A DNA stretch of 9,932 nt from CAYZXT01 sp964482515. GTDB lineage: Bacteria; Elusimicrobiota; Elusimicrobia; FEN-1173. A program made the position numbers and the translations under genes. Position 1 is the first letter of the stretch, and each line of letters opens with the position of its first letter. The stretch covers positions 1 through 9,932 of the forward strand of contig CAYZXT010000059.1 of the NCBI GenBank assembly GCA_964482515.1. The letters run 5' to 3'. Shown here piece by piece: positions 1 through 6,157 of the stretch. A model generated the notes under the pieces. It saw only the letters and a list, made by a program, of their open reading frames with translations. It did not search any database and was not told where the DNA came from.

Positions 1-474
1 GAAACCGCCTCCGTTGAAGACTTTCTCCGACATATTCCGCTGTTCAGAAAATGCTCATCCTACGCCATCAGCAAGCTCGCCGTTAAAATGAGGCACGAGA
101 CTTACCACAAGGGCGAAACAATCCTTTTGCAGGGGGTGATTTCAAACCAGCTTTTCATGGTCGTCGGCGGCATGGTATCCGTAAGCTCCCGGAAGGACAA
201 AGTGTCGCGCTTTTTGGCGAACCTGGAGAGAACGTCCTATTTCGGGGAAATATCCCTGGTCCGAAGCTGCGCGGCCACGGCCACGGTGAAGGCCGCCGTG
301 GAACCGACCGAGGTTTACATTTTGGACCATGATGTGATACAGGAAGTCCTGCGCGAGTCGCCGGAGGCTAAAGAGGATTTGGAAAATATAGTGAAAGAAC
401 GGAACCATTTACGGCTTCAAGCGTTCCAAGAAGCGAAGGGGCAGTCTCCAGCCGTGGCCCCGACGCCCAACTGA
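1..474 (+). CDS. Cyclic-nucleotide-binding (CAP_ED) domain protein, 5'-truncated
   Basis: The reading frame is open from base 1 to the TGA at 472-474, giving 157 visible residues; the start lies outside the window. The product has the cNMP-binding beta-roll pattern: an N-terminal FLRHIPLFRKCS helix, then KGETILLQG, then LFMVVGGMVSV, then YFGEISL and ATVKA, and a C-terminal helix reaching about residue 145. No helix-turn-helix follows the domain, only a charged helix and a short Ala/Pro tail, so what is visible is not a CRP-type transcription factor. An upstream effector domain is possible. In the phosphate-binding cassette the usual Arg two residues before ATV (PRSATV type) is replaced by Ala (AATATV), so classical cAMP binding is doubtful. 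An internal ATG at 88 would cut into the fold and is not the start. Family assignment is confident; ligand and partner are unknown. Confidence 0.88.
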   Translation, partial: ETASVEDFLRHIPLFRKCSSYAISKLAVKMRHETYHKGETILLQGVISNQLFMVVGGMVSVSSRKDKVSRFLANLERTSYFGEISLVRSCAATATVKAAVEPTEVYILDHDVIQEVLRESPEAKEDLENIVKERNHLRLQAFQEAKGQSPAVAPTPN

Positions 475-477
475 TTC

Positions 478-505
478 TTGACGGAAAACGGAAAATAGGT
501 ATAAT
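478..505 (+). promoter_or_regulatory. Sigma-70 promoter for the structured leader RNA
   Basis: TTGACG at 478-483 and a perfect TATAAT at 500-505 are separated by 16 bases, close to the ideal housekeeping promoter. The -35 box begins four bases after the stop codon of the cNMP-domain gene. Transcription should start near 511-513. This is the strongest promoter visible in the window. Confidence 0.85.
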
Positions 506-511
506 ACTCGT

Positions 512-619
512 ATGAACAAAACGCATTTTGCCCAGAAAGCTATTTTCGCCTTGACGTCCATGGATCGCCGTTGGGTCCATGGACAGTGGGCGTTTTCTGG
601 TCTGATGCGGAGAATGTAA
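512..619 (+). CDS. Possible 35-codon leader ORF, leaderless start
   Basis: An ATG at 512-514 lies six bases after the TATAAT box, right at the predicted transcription start. It opens a 35-codon frame ending in TAA at 617-619. The product begins MNKTHFAQKAIFALTS and contains Trp at codons 21 and 26 and an Arg pair before the first Trp. There is no room for a Shine-Dalgarno sequence, so translation would have to be leaderless. The frame covers the whole first hairpin of the leader and ends in the loop of the alternative helix, so a ribosome moving or stalling on it could affect the switch. No homolog is recognised and the frame may be chance; the weight comes from position only. Confidence 0.27.
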   Translation: MNKTHFAQKAIFALTSMDRRWVHGQWAFSGLMRRM

Positions 620-652
620 AAAAGCACCTCGCAAGACGATCAACCGAAAGCG

Positions 653-683
653 CCCATTGTCCAAAGCGGACAATGGGTTTTTT
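653..683 (+). terminator. Intrinsic (rho-independent) terminator
   Basis: CCCATTGTCC at 653-662 pairs perfectly with GGACAATGGG at 668-677 around a 5-base loop (AAAGC). Six T residues follow at 678-683, then G and four more T. It is the best terminator in the window. It ends the leader RNA just upstream of the ribosome binding site of the next gene, so that gene needs readthrough for expression unless it has a promoter I cannot see. Confidence 0.9.
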
Positions 684-705
684 GTTTTATAAGACAAATG
701 AGATG

Positions 706-713
706 AAAGGAGA
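706..713 (+). promoter_or_regulatory. Ribosome binding site for the coiled-coil gene
   Basis: AAAGGAGA lies five bases before the GTG at 719. This near-ideal Shine-Dalgarno fixes the GTG start and is the main proof that the short frame is a gene. It lies outside the terminator, so control would act on transcription rather than on access to this site. Confidence 0.8.
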
Positions 714-718
714 CTGTC

Positions 719-946
719 GTGAACAACCTGGAGAAGGATTACTTGGAGCTACGTCTGGCGGAACAAGAAATCCTGAGACAATCGCTGGACGAGAAGAACG
801 GAAAGATCCGGGACCTGGAGCGGGAACTGGAGGCCCTGAGGAATGTGCTGAACACCGCTGTTCTGGCGCCTCGGCCGGCTTATGCCCCGGCGCTGGCAAA
901 GTCGCCAAAGGCGGGGCCTGTGCCGCGCCGGTGGAGCGTGCGCTAG
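719..946 (+). CDS. Small coiled-coil protein of unknown function (75 aa)
   Basis: The gene starts with GTG at 719 behind a near-perfect ribosome binding site and ends with TAG at 944-946. Residues 3-46 are a charged, leucine-rich amphipathic helix (for example LELRLAEQEILRQ and IRDLERELEALRN), typical of a parallel or dimeric coiled coil. Residues 49-75 are a basic Ala/Pro-rich tail that looks disordered. There is no signal peptide, membrane segment or cysteine. Short coiled-coil proteins of this kind are often assigned to cell-division or scaffold families such as ZapB or SlyX, but no diagnostic motif supports either here. It is the first gene after the attenuator-like leader and so its likely target. 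Overlapping frames in this region (for example 571-1077) lack a matching ribosome binding site and look non-coding. The gene is well supported; its function is unknown. Confidence 0.75.
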   Translation: MNNLEKDYLELRLAEQEILRQSLDEKNGKIRDLERELEALRNVLNTAVLAPRPAYAPALAKSPKAGPVPRRWSVR

Positions 947-952
947 ATGCTC

Positions 953-981
953 TTGAGCCTATGCCGCCGTTCATATACAAT
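953..981 (+). promoter_or_regulatory. Sigma-70 promoter for the Dabb-domain gene
   Basis: TTGAGC at 953-958 and TACAAT at 976-981 are separated by 17 bases. The pair lies in the short gap after the coiled-coil stop (946) and predicts transcription from about 988, giving a leader of about 20 bases before the ATG at 1008. It would let the Dabb gene be expressed independently of the upstream attenuator. Confidence 0.6.
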
Positions 982-1007
982 CAACCATCAGACCATGGGG
1001 AGGCAAC

Positions 1008-1310
1008 ATGTTGGACCACATCGTGCTGTTTAAAGTCAGCGCCGAGGCGACGCGCGCCCAGGCCGAGCGAATGCTAAAGGAGGTCCTCGCCCTTAAAAAC
1101 GTTATTCCGGGGATCATGTCCGCTTCGGCGGGGATTAACTTCAGTGAGCGTTCCAAGGGATACACACATGGATTGGTCATGCGTTTCCGCGACCGTGCCG
1201 CCTTGGACGCTTATTTGCCGCATCCTGCCCACCAGGCCGTGATTAAGGAATTCATTCAGCCGATCACTACCGATCGTTTGGTCGTCGACTTCGACGATTT
1301 GGAGGGATAG
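1008..1310 (+). CDS. Dabb (stress-responsive alpha/beta barrel) domain protein
   Basis: The product has 100 residues and begins with the Dabb signature MLDHIVLFKV. It continues with an amphipathic helix (about 12-30), GIMSASAGINFSERSKGYTHGLVMRF and DRAALDAYLPHPAHQAVIKEF, which is the usual Dabb order of strand, helix, strand, His-containing strand, helix and HxxH segment. Family members are small dimeric ferredoxin-like alpha+beta barrels; some are stress-induced and some are cyclases or lyases acting on small hydrophobic molecules, but for most the reaction is unknown. The length is normal for a single-domain member. GGGGAGG at 997-1003 lies four bases before the ATG and fixes the start. The gene has its own promoter and a possible weak terminator, so it looks monocistronic. 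Family is confident; substrate is unknown. Confidence 0.9.
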   Translation: MLDHIVLFKVSAEATRAQAERMLKEVLALKNVIPGIMSASAGINFSERSKGYTHGLVMRFRDRAALDAYLPHPAHQAVIKEFIQPITTDRLVVDFDDLEG

Positions 1311-1343
1311 TTCCAATCCAAGAGTTCGTTTGATCCCTCTTTT
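1301..1343 (+). terminator. Possible weak intrinsic terminator after the Dabb gene
   Basis: GGAGGGAT at 1301-1308 can pair with ATCCCTCT at 1333-1340 (eight pairs, one G-U) around a 24-base loop, followed by T at 1340-1343 and a pyrimidine-rich tract. The 5' arm overlaps the end of the coding sequence and its stop codon. The loop is long and the T-run short, so this is tentative. Confidence 0.35.
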
Positions 1344-1376
1344 CTCCGCTCTTTTGAAGTTTCCAGATTTGCTAAG

Positions 1377-4070
1377 ATGATTTCACTTTCGTCCATGAAA
1401 AAATCCCGCGCCCGCTTTATTTTCCACACTATCGGACTTTTCGGACTCCTCTTTCTACTTAACGTACACCCTTCGACGGCCGAACCCCGGCTCATCACTC
1501 CTTCGCCCGTAGAACCGGCCTGGAAACCCAGGCCGGTCCGGTTGCCTCCGTTGTTCTGGTATGAACGCGATCCCGATGTTCCGCGCCGAGTCCTCATGGT
1601 ATCGCTCCTCTATTGGGACGTTTTGGATCAACAGACGACCCAGAAACTGCTTTTGCCCATCTTTTATCGCTGGCGGGAGGAAGACCGCAGCCTGCTCGTG
1701 TCGTTGCCTTTCGTCGTGAGCTATCTACGGCCCGGGGAAAGATGGTTTTCGGCCGGACCGTTTTTCAGGAGCTCGAACGACGAGCGGACCTATTCGTTCT
1801 TCTTTCCCCTGTACGGACAGAAGATCAGGGAAGGCGGCGGCCGGGTCACCACGGCTTTCCCGTTCCTGTTCTACGATTATCGAAGTTCTGACCGTTCCCG
1901 CATCGACCAGGTGACCCCCTTCGGCTGGATGCGCCGCCGGCCCGACCGTTCCTCCGGAATGCTGTTGAATTATTGGTGGTTTAAGATCCCGGAGGAGAAC
2001 TTCCGGACGCTGTTCCCGGTTTATTGGAGCGTGCGGAAACCGGCGAGCCGTTTTGAAGCATTGGTCCCGTTCTATTACCGAAAAGAGGAATTGCGCCCGG
2101 GGCCGTGGGCCACGGCGGCTTCAACGGTTTCGACGCCCTCTCTAACGTCGGAGGCTTCGTCCGCGTTCGGTTCATCGGGCGTCGTTCCTTCTCCGAAGTC
2201 CTATCCGACCCGCCGCTGGGCCGGGCTCTTTCCGGTCTTGGGGGGCGGATGGGGCGGGGGGCTTTCCTCCCATTATTTGTTCCCGCTGTATTTCTATTCG
2301 CGGGCTGACCTTCGCCGCTCATTCATCACGCTGCCGGCGAGCGCCATTCGGGACGACGATCAGCGGCAGGGCCACATCGGGCTGTATTATTATTCCCACG
2401 ATCCGGACTTGCGCGTCGACGGCGTTTTTCCTTTTTGGTTCCACCGCCGGTCCGCCGACGGATTTGAGAACAAAACGCATTTCCTAAATTTTTACGCCCG
2501 CCGGGAAAATGAGGATTCCTTCCGGACGCTCTTTCCGCTGTACGGTTATTGGTCTTCGCCGGAGCAAGCGCAGCTTTTGTCGTGGGGCGTTTGGTGGAAG
2601 CGGGCGCCGGACTTCCATTCTGGCTGGGCCTATCTCTATCACTGGAAGCGCGCCGGCGAGGACACGACGCGGATATTCTTTCCGCTCTATTGGCATTTCT
2701 GGCGTACTCCGGACTGGGGTTTCGACACGTTCTTTCCCTTTTACACCCGCTACCGCGACGGCCCGACGGTCATCACCGCGGTGCCACCCGTCTTCATTCG
2801 GCGGTCCGAGGATCAGACCACATGGAGCTTTCTCTTCCTTTTCTGGCGCGACCGGCAAAAAGACCAGGGGTCGCTTTCCGTTTTTCCGTTCTTCCATTAC
2901 AACTTCAACACGCGCCGGCGCATGCTGTTCGCGCCGCTTTTCTGGACGCGGACCAGCCCGTCGTCGCGGGAAGGGATCGTTCCGCCGGTCTACTGGTACC
3001 GCAGCGCGGAAGCGCGCCGCACCGTCGTCTTCCCTTTGTTGTGGCGCGAGCGTTCCGAGGATAAAAGCATAACCATCGTTCCGCCCTATTATCAGTGGCG
3101 CAACAAGGACCGGAACGCTTACGGCGTCTTTCCCGTCTGGGGACGGCAGAAAAGCGAGAAGGAGCGCGGCGGATATCTGTTGCCGTTCTACTGGTATTCC
3201 GGGGACGGGCGAGGCAACGGTATGTGGGTCATCCCGCCGGCCCTTGCCTACATCACCCGGCACGGTTATGGGACGGGCAATCCGCGGCTGAACGTCCAGT
3301 ATCTCCTTTTGGGAAACATCCAGAAAAGCTCCCACACGCTGCAGCATGATTTCTTTCCGTTGTACCGGTACGTCCGCAGCGGCTCGGACGATTACACGAA
3401 CTTTTGGGCGCCGCGCATCGTCGCGTTGGTGGCATGGGAACGCGAAGGCGTGAAACGAAAGGGCGTCGTGGTCCCCTATCTTTGGCGGAGAGCCCCGCAG
3501 AAGGATTGGGACCTTTTCATTCCGCTTTGGTACCGTTCGAGAACGTATGAGGTGTCGGGGTCGACGGACGGGCCGCGCGTTCGGGCCGAGCTTTCCGGCG
3601 GCGCTCTCTCCGTTTTTCCGTTGTATTGGCAGGGAAGGAACGAAGAGCGGGACTATCGCTTCGTTGTTCCGCTCTACGCCCATTACGCGGAGGGCGACCG
3701 CCGCTTCACCATGTTCATGCCGCTGTGGACGTCCTACACCGGCGAAACCGGACGAAAGTTCAGGCTCTTCTTCCCGCTATATTGGCGGTTCCTGTTGAAG
3801 TCGGCGCCGGAGGTGGATGCCGGTTTAGACGCGCCTGCGGAAAAGGACATCGTCGTCTTCGGCCCCTGGTACCGGATCGATTCCCGGGGGAAGGGACGAA
3901 GCAGCCGGACAGTGGGGTTTGCGCCGTTCTATTCGAATACCGCGTCGGGTGATCAGGACCGTTATTTTGAAATTTTTGGGGGATTGTTCGGGCGGGACAT
4001 CCAGGACGGCCAGCGCCGGTTCCGCTACCTCTATTTCTTCTACACCAAATCGAAAACGATTAACCGCTAG
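1377..4070 (+). CDS. Exported aromatic/proline-repeat protein, probable beta-rich envelope protein
   Basis: The frame encodes up to 897 residues and ends with TAG at 4068-4070. A Sec signal peptide is visible: MKKSRARFIFHTIGLFGLLF then a cut near STA-EP (about residues 34-36). This fits a start at the second ATG (1395, giving 891 aa) better than the ATG at 1377; neither has a clear ribosome binding site. The mature part is about 35 repeats of the form hydrophobic-(F/V/L)-P-hydrophobic-aromatic followed by a polar Arg/Asp/Ser-rich turn, such as FFPLYWHF, VFPLLWRE, IVPPYYQW and FFPLYWRF. In the middle of the protein the spacing is 16-18 residues. No cysteine occurs in the whole protein. Residues 240-280 are a Ser/Thr/Ala/Pro-rich insert without repeats. 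The C-terminus ends with a conserved-looking FRYLYFFYTK segment. The pattern suggests alternating beta strands and turns, as in an outer-membrane barrel or beta-solenoid, but that is inference. I recognise the repeat style from uncharacterised proteins only; function is unknown. Confidence 0.85.
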   Translation: MISLSSMKKSRARFIFHTIGLFGLLFLLNVHPSTAEPRLITPSPVEPAWKPRPVRLPPLFWYERDPDVPRRVLMVSLLYWDVLDQQTTQKLLLPIFYRWREEDRSLLVSLPFVVSYLRPGERWFSAGPFFRSSNDERTYSFFFPLYGQKIREGGGRVTTAFPFLFYDYRSSDRSRIDQVTPFGWMRRRPDRSSGMLLNYWWFKIPEENFRTLFPVYWSVRKPASRFEALVPFYYRKEELRPGPWATAASTVSTPSLTSEASSAFGSSGVVPSPKSYPTRRWAGLFPVLGGGWGGGLSSHYLFPLYFYSRADLRRSFITLPASAIRDDDQRQGHIGLYYYSHDPDLRVDGVFPFWFHRRSADGFENKTHFLNFYARRENEDSFRTLFPLYGYWSSPEQAQLLSWGVWWKRAPDFHSGWAYLYHWKRAGEDTTRIFFPLYWHFWRTPDWGFDTFFPFYTRYRDGPTVITAVPPVFIRRSEDQTTWSFLFLFWRDRQKDQGSLSVFPFFHYNFNTRRRMLFAPLFWTRTSPSSREGIVPPVYWYRSAEARRTVVFPLLWRERSEDKSITIVPPYYQWRNKDRNAYGVFPVWGRQKSEKERGGYLLPFYWYSGDGRGNGMWVIPPALAYITRHGYGTGNPRLNVQYLLLGNIQKSSHTLQHDFFPLYRYVRSGSDDYTNFWAPRIVALVAWEREGVKRKGVVVPYLWRRAPQKDWDLFIPLWYRSRTYEVSGSTDGPRVRAELSGGALSVFPLYWQGRNEERDYRFVVPLYAHYAEGDRRFTMFMPLWTSYTGETGRKFRLFFPLYWRFLLKSAPEVDAGLDAPAEKDIVVFGPWYRIDSRGKGRSSRTVGFAPFYSNTASGDQDRYFEIFGGLFGRDIQDGQRRFRYLYFFYTKSKTINR

Positions 4071-6157
4071 GGGGCCATCCGCCCCATCACGACGTCGTAG
4101 AATATCTCGGCCCGCGATTTTTCCTCGGGCGTGAGCGACATCAAGAAATATTCCTGCAGCAACTCCTTCGCTTTGTCCGCGCGTCCCGTGTGATGATAAT
4201 CCTGGATCAGCCGCCATACCGTGTCCTTGTCCTGGGGGTTTTGGTCCATCAGCCATTTCCATTGGACCACGGCTTCATCGTAACGCCGCGTCTGGTCCTG
4301 GGCTTCGGCCAGGCTCCGGCGCGCATCGCGGAAATCCGGAACCAAACCGACGGCTCTTTGGAACGCTTCCAGCGCTTCCATGGGGCGCCCCCGCCCCTGC
4401 AACGCCTGACCCATCCGGAAATGAAGAGAGGCATCCGAGGAATCCGTTTTCAGCGCCTTCTGAAAAAACAGCGTGGCCTGCGAAAAATCCCGGCGTTCGA
4501 GCGCTTCCTCGCCCAGATTTTTCAAGGCTTGATAGTTGTCCGGGTCCAGGGAAATCGCGGCGAGGTTCTCCAAGTGGTCGAACTCGCCCAGTCCGAATTC
4601 GCGGCTTTTTTCCGCCAGGGCCAGGTGGGCCTCGGCGTAGCGCCGGACGATGGACCGCGTCGCGGCGTCGAGCCGGTATAGGTCCTGATTCCATGGCGCC
4701 GTGCGCCGGTACCACCAGAAGGTGAAACGGAGCAGGGATATCTGCGAAGGGGGATTCAGTAGTTTGTGATTTCGCGCGGGGAAGTAACGGAAAGCCAGCC
4801 CGTACGGCAACAGGTCTTTTCCGGGAACGGGGAGGCCCGGTTCAAAGAAAATCAAACGGTCGGGGCGGTTTATTTCCAGCGATTCCAAATGTCCCTCGGA
4901 AGTGTCCTGGGTCGATGCTTCCATGACCTCTTGGATTTCCACGTCGCGGCGGAGCCCCGTTACTTTTTGCGTATAAATCAATATTTCCTGGAGCGACCGG
5001 GAGCGGGGAATGAAAATGGAGTTCTCGGGAAGAGATTGGAATGCGTTCAACCCCAGGTCTCTGGCCTGAAGGTTTTGCCGGTCCCAAAAAGACAATCCGA
5101 GGGCGAGCGATAGGCCGAGGATCGCTAGGCCGAAGCTGCGCCGTTTAAAAAAACGCAGGCCCAAATCGTGTATTCCGTAGGCGGCCAGAACGCCGAAAAA
5201 GAGCGCGATAAAAGAGGGCGTCGTCCAGGGCAGGGCGATGAATGCGCCGAGGATGAAAAGCCCGAGTGCGCGGGACCTTTCGTCGTTGTGTTTTCGCAGG
5301 TTGTAGACGCCCCATAAACAGAGAAACAGTCCGACGGGCGTGAAGCTTCCGGCCAGGGAATGGATGGAATCGACGGCTTTTCCTCCGAGCAACGACAACC
5401 CTTCCGACAGAGACAGCAGTTCTTCCATGAGCGACGCCCGGGCCATGTCGAAAAGGAAGGCTGGCCGCACGATTAAAAATCCCGCGGTGAAGGCCGCAAC
5501 GCCGTAGGCCGCGGATTTCAACCAGGGCGCGTTCTTCCGTTGAACGGAAGAACGTTTTTGGCGGGATGATAAAACCAAATCCAATAACCCCGGAATAAAG
5601 CAAGCGAAATAGTAAGAGGTCCCCAGCCCCATACCCGCCACCAACGCTGGGCCTGCCCATGAATAATGGGCGATGTTTTTTGCGGCGTACTCATGCCTTA
5701 TGGGGTGAAGGACGGCGAGGATGGCTGTGAGCAGGAGAAGAATTGTCAGCGCGTGGGGGGCGGGCGTCCGAAATACATCCGCCACGGGCGGAAACGCGAT
5801 GACGGCGAGGCCGGAAATCCACGCGCAAGCTTTGCGCCACCGGGCGTCTTCCATCTGGACGAACATCTGCGTCGACGCGGGCGCGGGAAAAATGGTCAGG
5901 AACAGGCGCACAAGGCCGGCGGCGGCCAGGCCCGCCAGGAGCGCGGTAAAAAGGTTCATGCGGAATAGCGCGTTCCCGGCGGGAACCATCAGGATGAATA
6001 GATTCATGAGAGGAAGATGGGGGTCGCCCCACGGACTGTGGCTCCATTGCCAGGAATGGATTTGGGTGAGATATCCGGCATCGGACGGCGAGATGGAGGG
6101 GTAAAGCGCGGATAAGCGGTAGGCGAAAGCGGTCAAGAAAGCCAAAACCGCGGTCAC
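4067..6157 (-). CDS. DUF2723-like GT-C membrane protein with C-terminal TPRs
   Basis: The product has 696 residues. Residues 1-360 contain about nine or ten hydrophobic membrane segments. The N-terminal block resembles the DUF2723 pattern (GT-C-fold family related to protein O-mannosyltransferases): Asp26 in ISPSDAGYL stands where the family has a D-S-G-E-L type motif, followed by SHSPWGDPHLP and FRMNLFTALLAGLAAAGL. Residues 372-480 form the usual extracytoplasmic part (LPENSIFIPRS, GLRRDVEI). Residues 543-670 hold about four TPR units (NYQALKNLGEEALERRDFSQA, ASLHFRMGQALQGRGRPMEA). A likely role is transfer of a sugar from a lipid carrier to an envelope substrate, but donor and acceptor are unknown. 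The GTG start at 6157-6155 overlaps the priA stop as GTGA and is supported by GGAGGA at 6169-6164. The stop overlaps that of the convergent repeat-protein gene. Confidence 0.8.
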   Translation of the reverse strand: MTAVLAFLTAFAYRLSALYPSISPSDAGYLTQIHSWQWSHSPWGDPHLPLMNLFILMVPAGNALFRMNLFTALLAGLAAAGLVRLFLTIFPAPASTQMFVQMEDARWRKACAWISGLAVIAFPPVADVFRTPAPHALTILLLLTAILAVLHPIRHEYAAKNIAHYSWAGPALVAGMGLGTSYYFACFIPGLLDLVLSSRQKRSSVQRKNAPWLKSAAYGVAAFTAGFLIVRPAFLFDMARASLMEELLSLSEGLSLLGGKAVDSIHSLAGSFTPVGLFLCLWGVYNLRKHNDERSRALGLFILGAFIALPWTTPSFIALFFGVLAAYGIHDLGLRFFKRRSFGLAILGLSLALGLSFWDRQNLQARDLGLNAFQSLPENSIFIPRSRSLQEILIYTQKVTGLRRDVEIQEVMEASTQDTSEGHLESLEINRPDRLIFFEPGLPVPGKDLLPYGLAFRYFPARNHKLLNPPSQISLLRFTFWWYRRTAPWNQDLYRLDAATRSIVRRYAEAHLALAEKSREFGLGEFDHLENLAAISLDPDNYQALKNLGEEALERRDFSQATLFFQKALKTDSSDASLHFRMGQALQGRGRPMEALEAFQRAVGLVPDFRDARRSLAEAQDQTRRYDEAVVQWKWLMDQNPQDKDTVWRLIQDYHHTGRADKAKELLQEYFLMSLTPEEKSRAEIFYDVVMGRMAP

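Larger units (their letters stand above)
512..688 (+). ncRNA. Structured leader RNA / candidate transcription attenuator (unrecognised class)
   Basis: This roughly 170-nt transcript is bounded by a near-consensus promoter and an intrinsic terminator. Its segments form competing helices. Hairpin A pairs 522-526 with 605-609, 532-538 with 594-600, 547-551 with 588-592 and 556-564 with 576-584. Helix B pairs 580-597 with 646-663, which is 18 consecutive pairs including two G-U, and continues with 599-601/643-645 and 603-606/639-642. The terminator pairs 653-662 with 668-677. A and B share 580-597; B and the terminator share 653-662. Forming A should therefore allow termination, and forming B should allow readthrough into the coiled-coil gene at 719. 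The segment 581-590 matches the terminator 3' arm at 668-677 in nine of ten positions. I recognise no T-box, GEMM, SAM or similar core. It could instead be a stand-alone small RNA. The pairings are read directly; the regulatory role is inferred. Confidence 0.68.

Noticed and set aside
512..688. 6S RNA as the identity of the leader transcript
   Set aside because: A strong promoter, a length near 175 nt, a small coiled-coil neighbour and a weak 5'-3' closing pair (515-521 with 680-686) are suggestive. The two halves do not form one rod with a central bubble, and the long helix pairs the middle with the 3' third instead. An Infernal search would settle it.
512..700. T-box, cyclic-di-GMP (GEMM) or other known riboswitch core
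   Set aside because: None of the conserved core strings I know for these classes appears in the leader.
571..1077. A 168-codon plus-strand frame overlapping the leader, coiled-coil and Dabb genes
   Set aside because: It crosses a strong terminator and two well-supported ribosome binding sites in other frames, and its product resembles no protein family.
2484..3683. A 399-codon open frame on the minus strand inside the repeat-protein gene
   Set aside because: It mirrors the FP-aromatic repeats (antisense of the Phe-Pro-Leu-Tyr-Trp codons gives recurrent PVQRKE-like units), lacks domain signatures, and is explained by the stop-poor repeat composition of the plus-strand gene, which has a signal peptide.
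1377..4070. Nucleotide tandem duplication within the repeat gene
   Set aside because: Only short matches recur (for example TTCCGGACGCT at two FRTLFP units). The repeats are diverged protein units, not recent DNA duplications.
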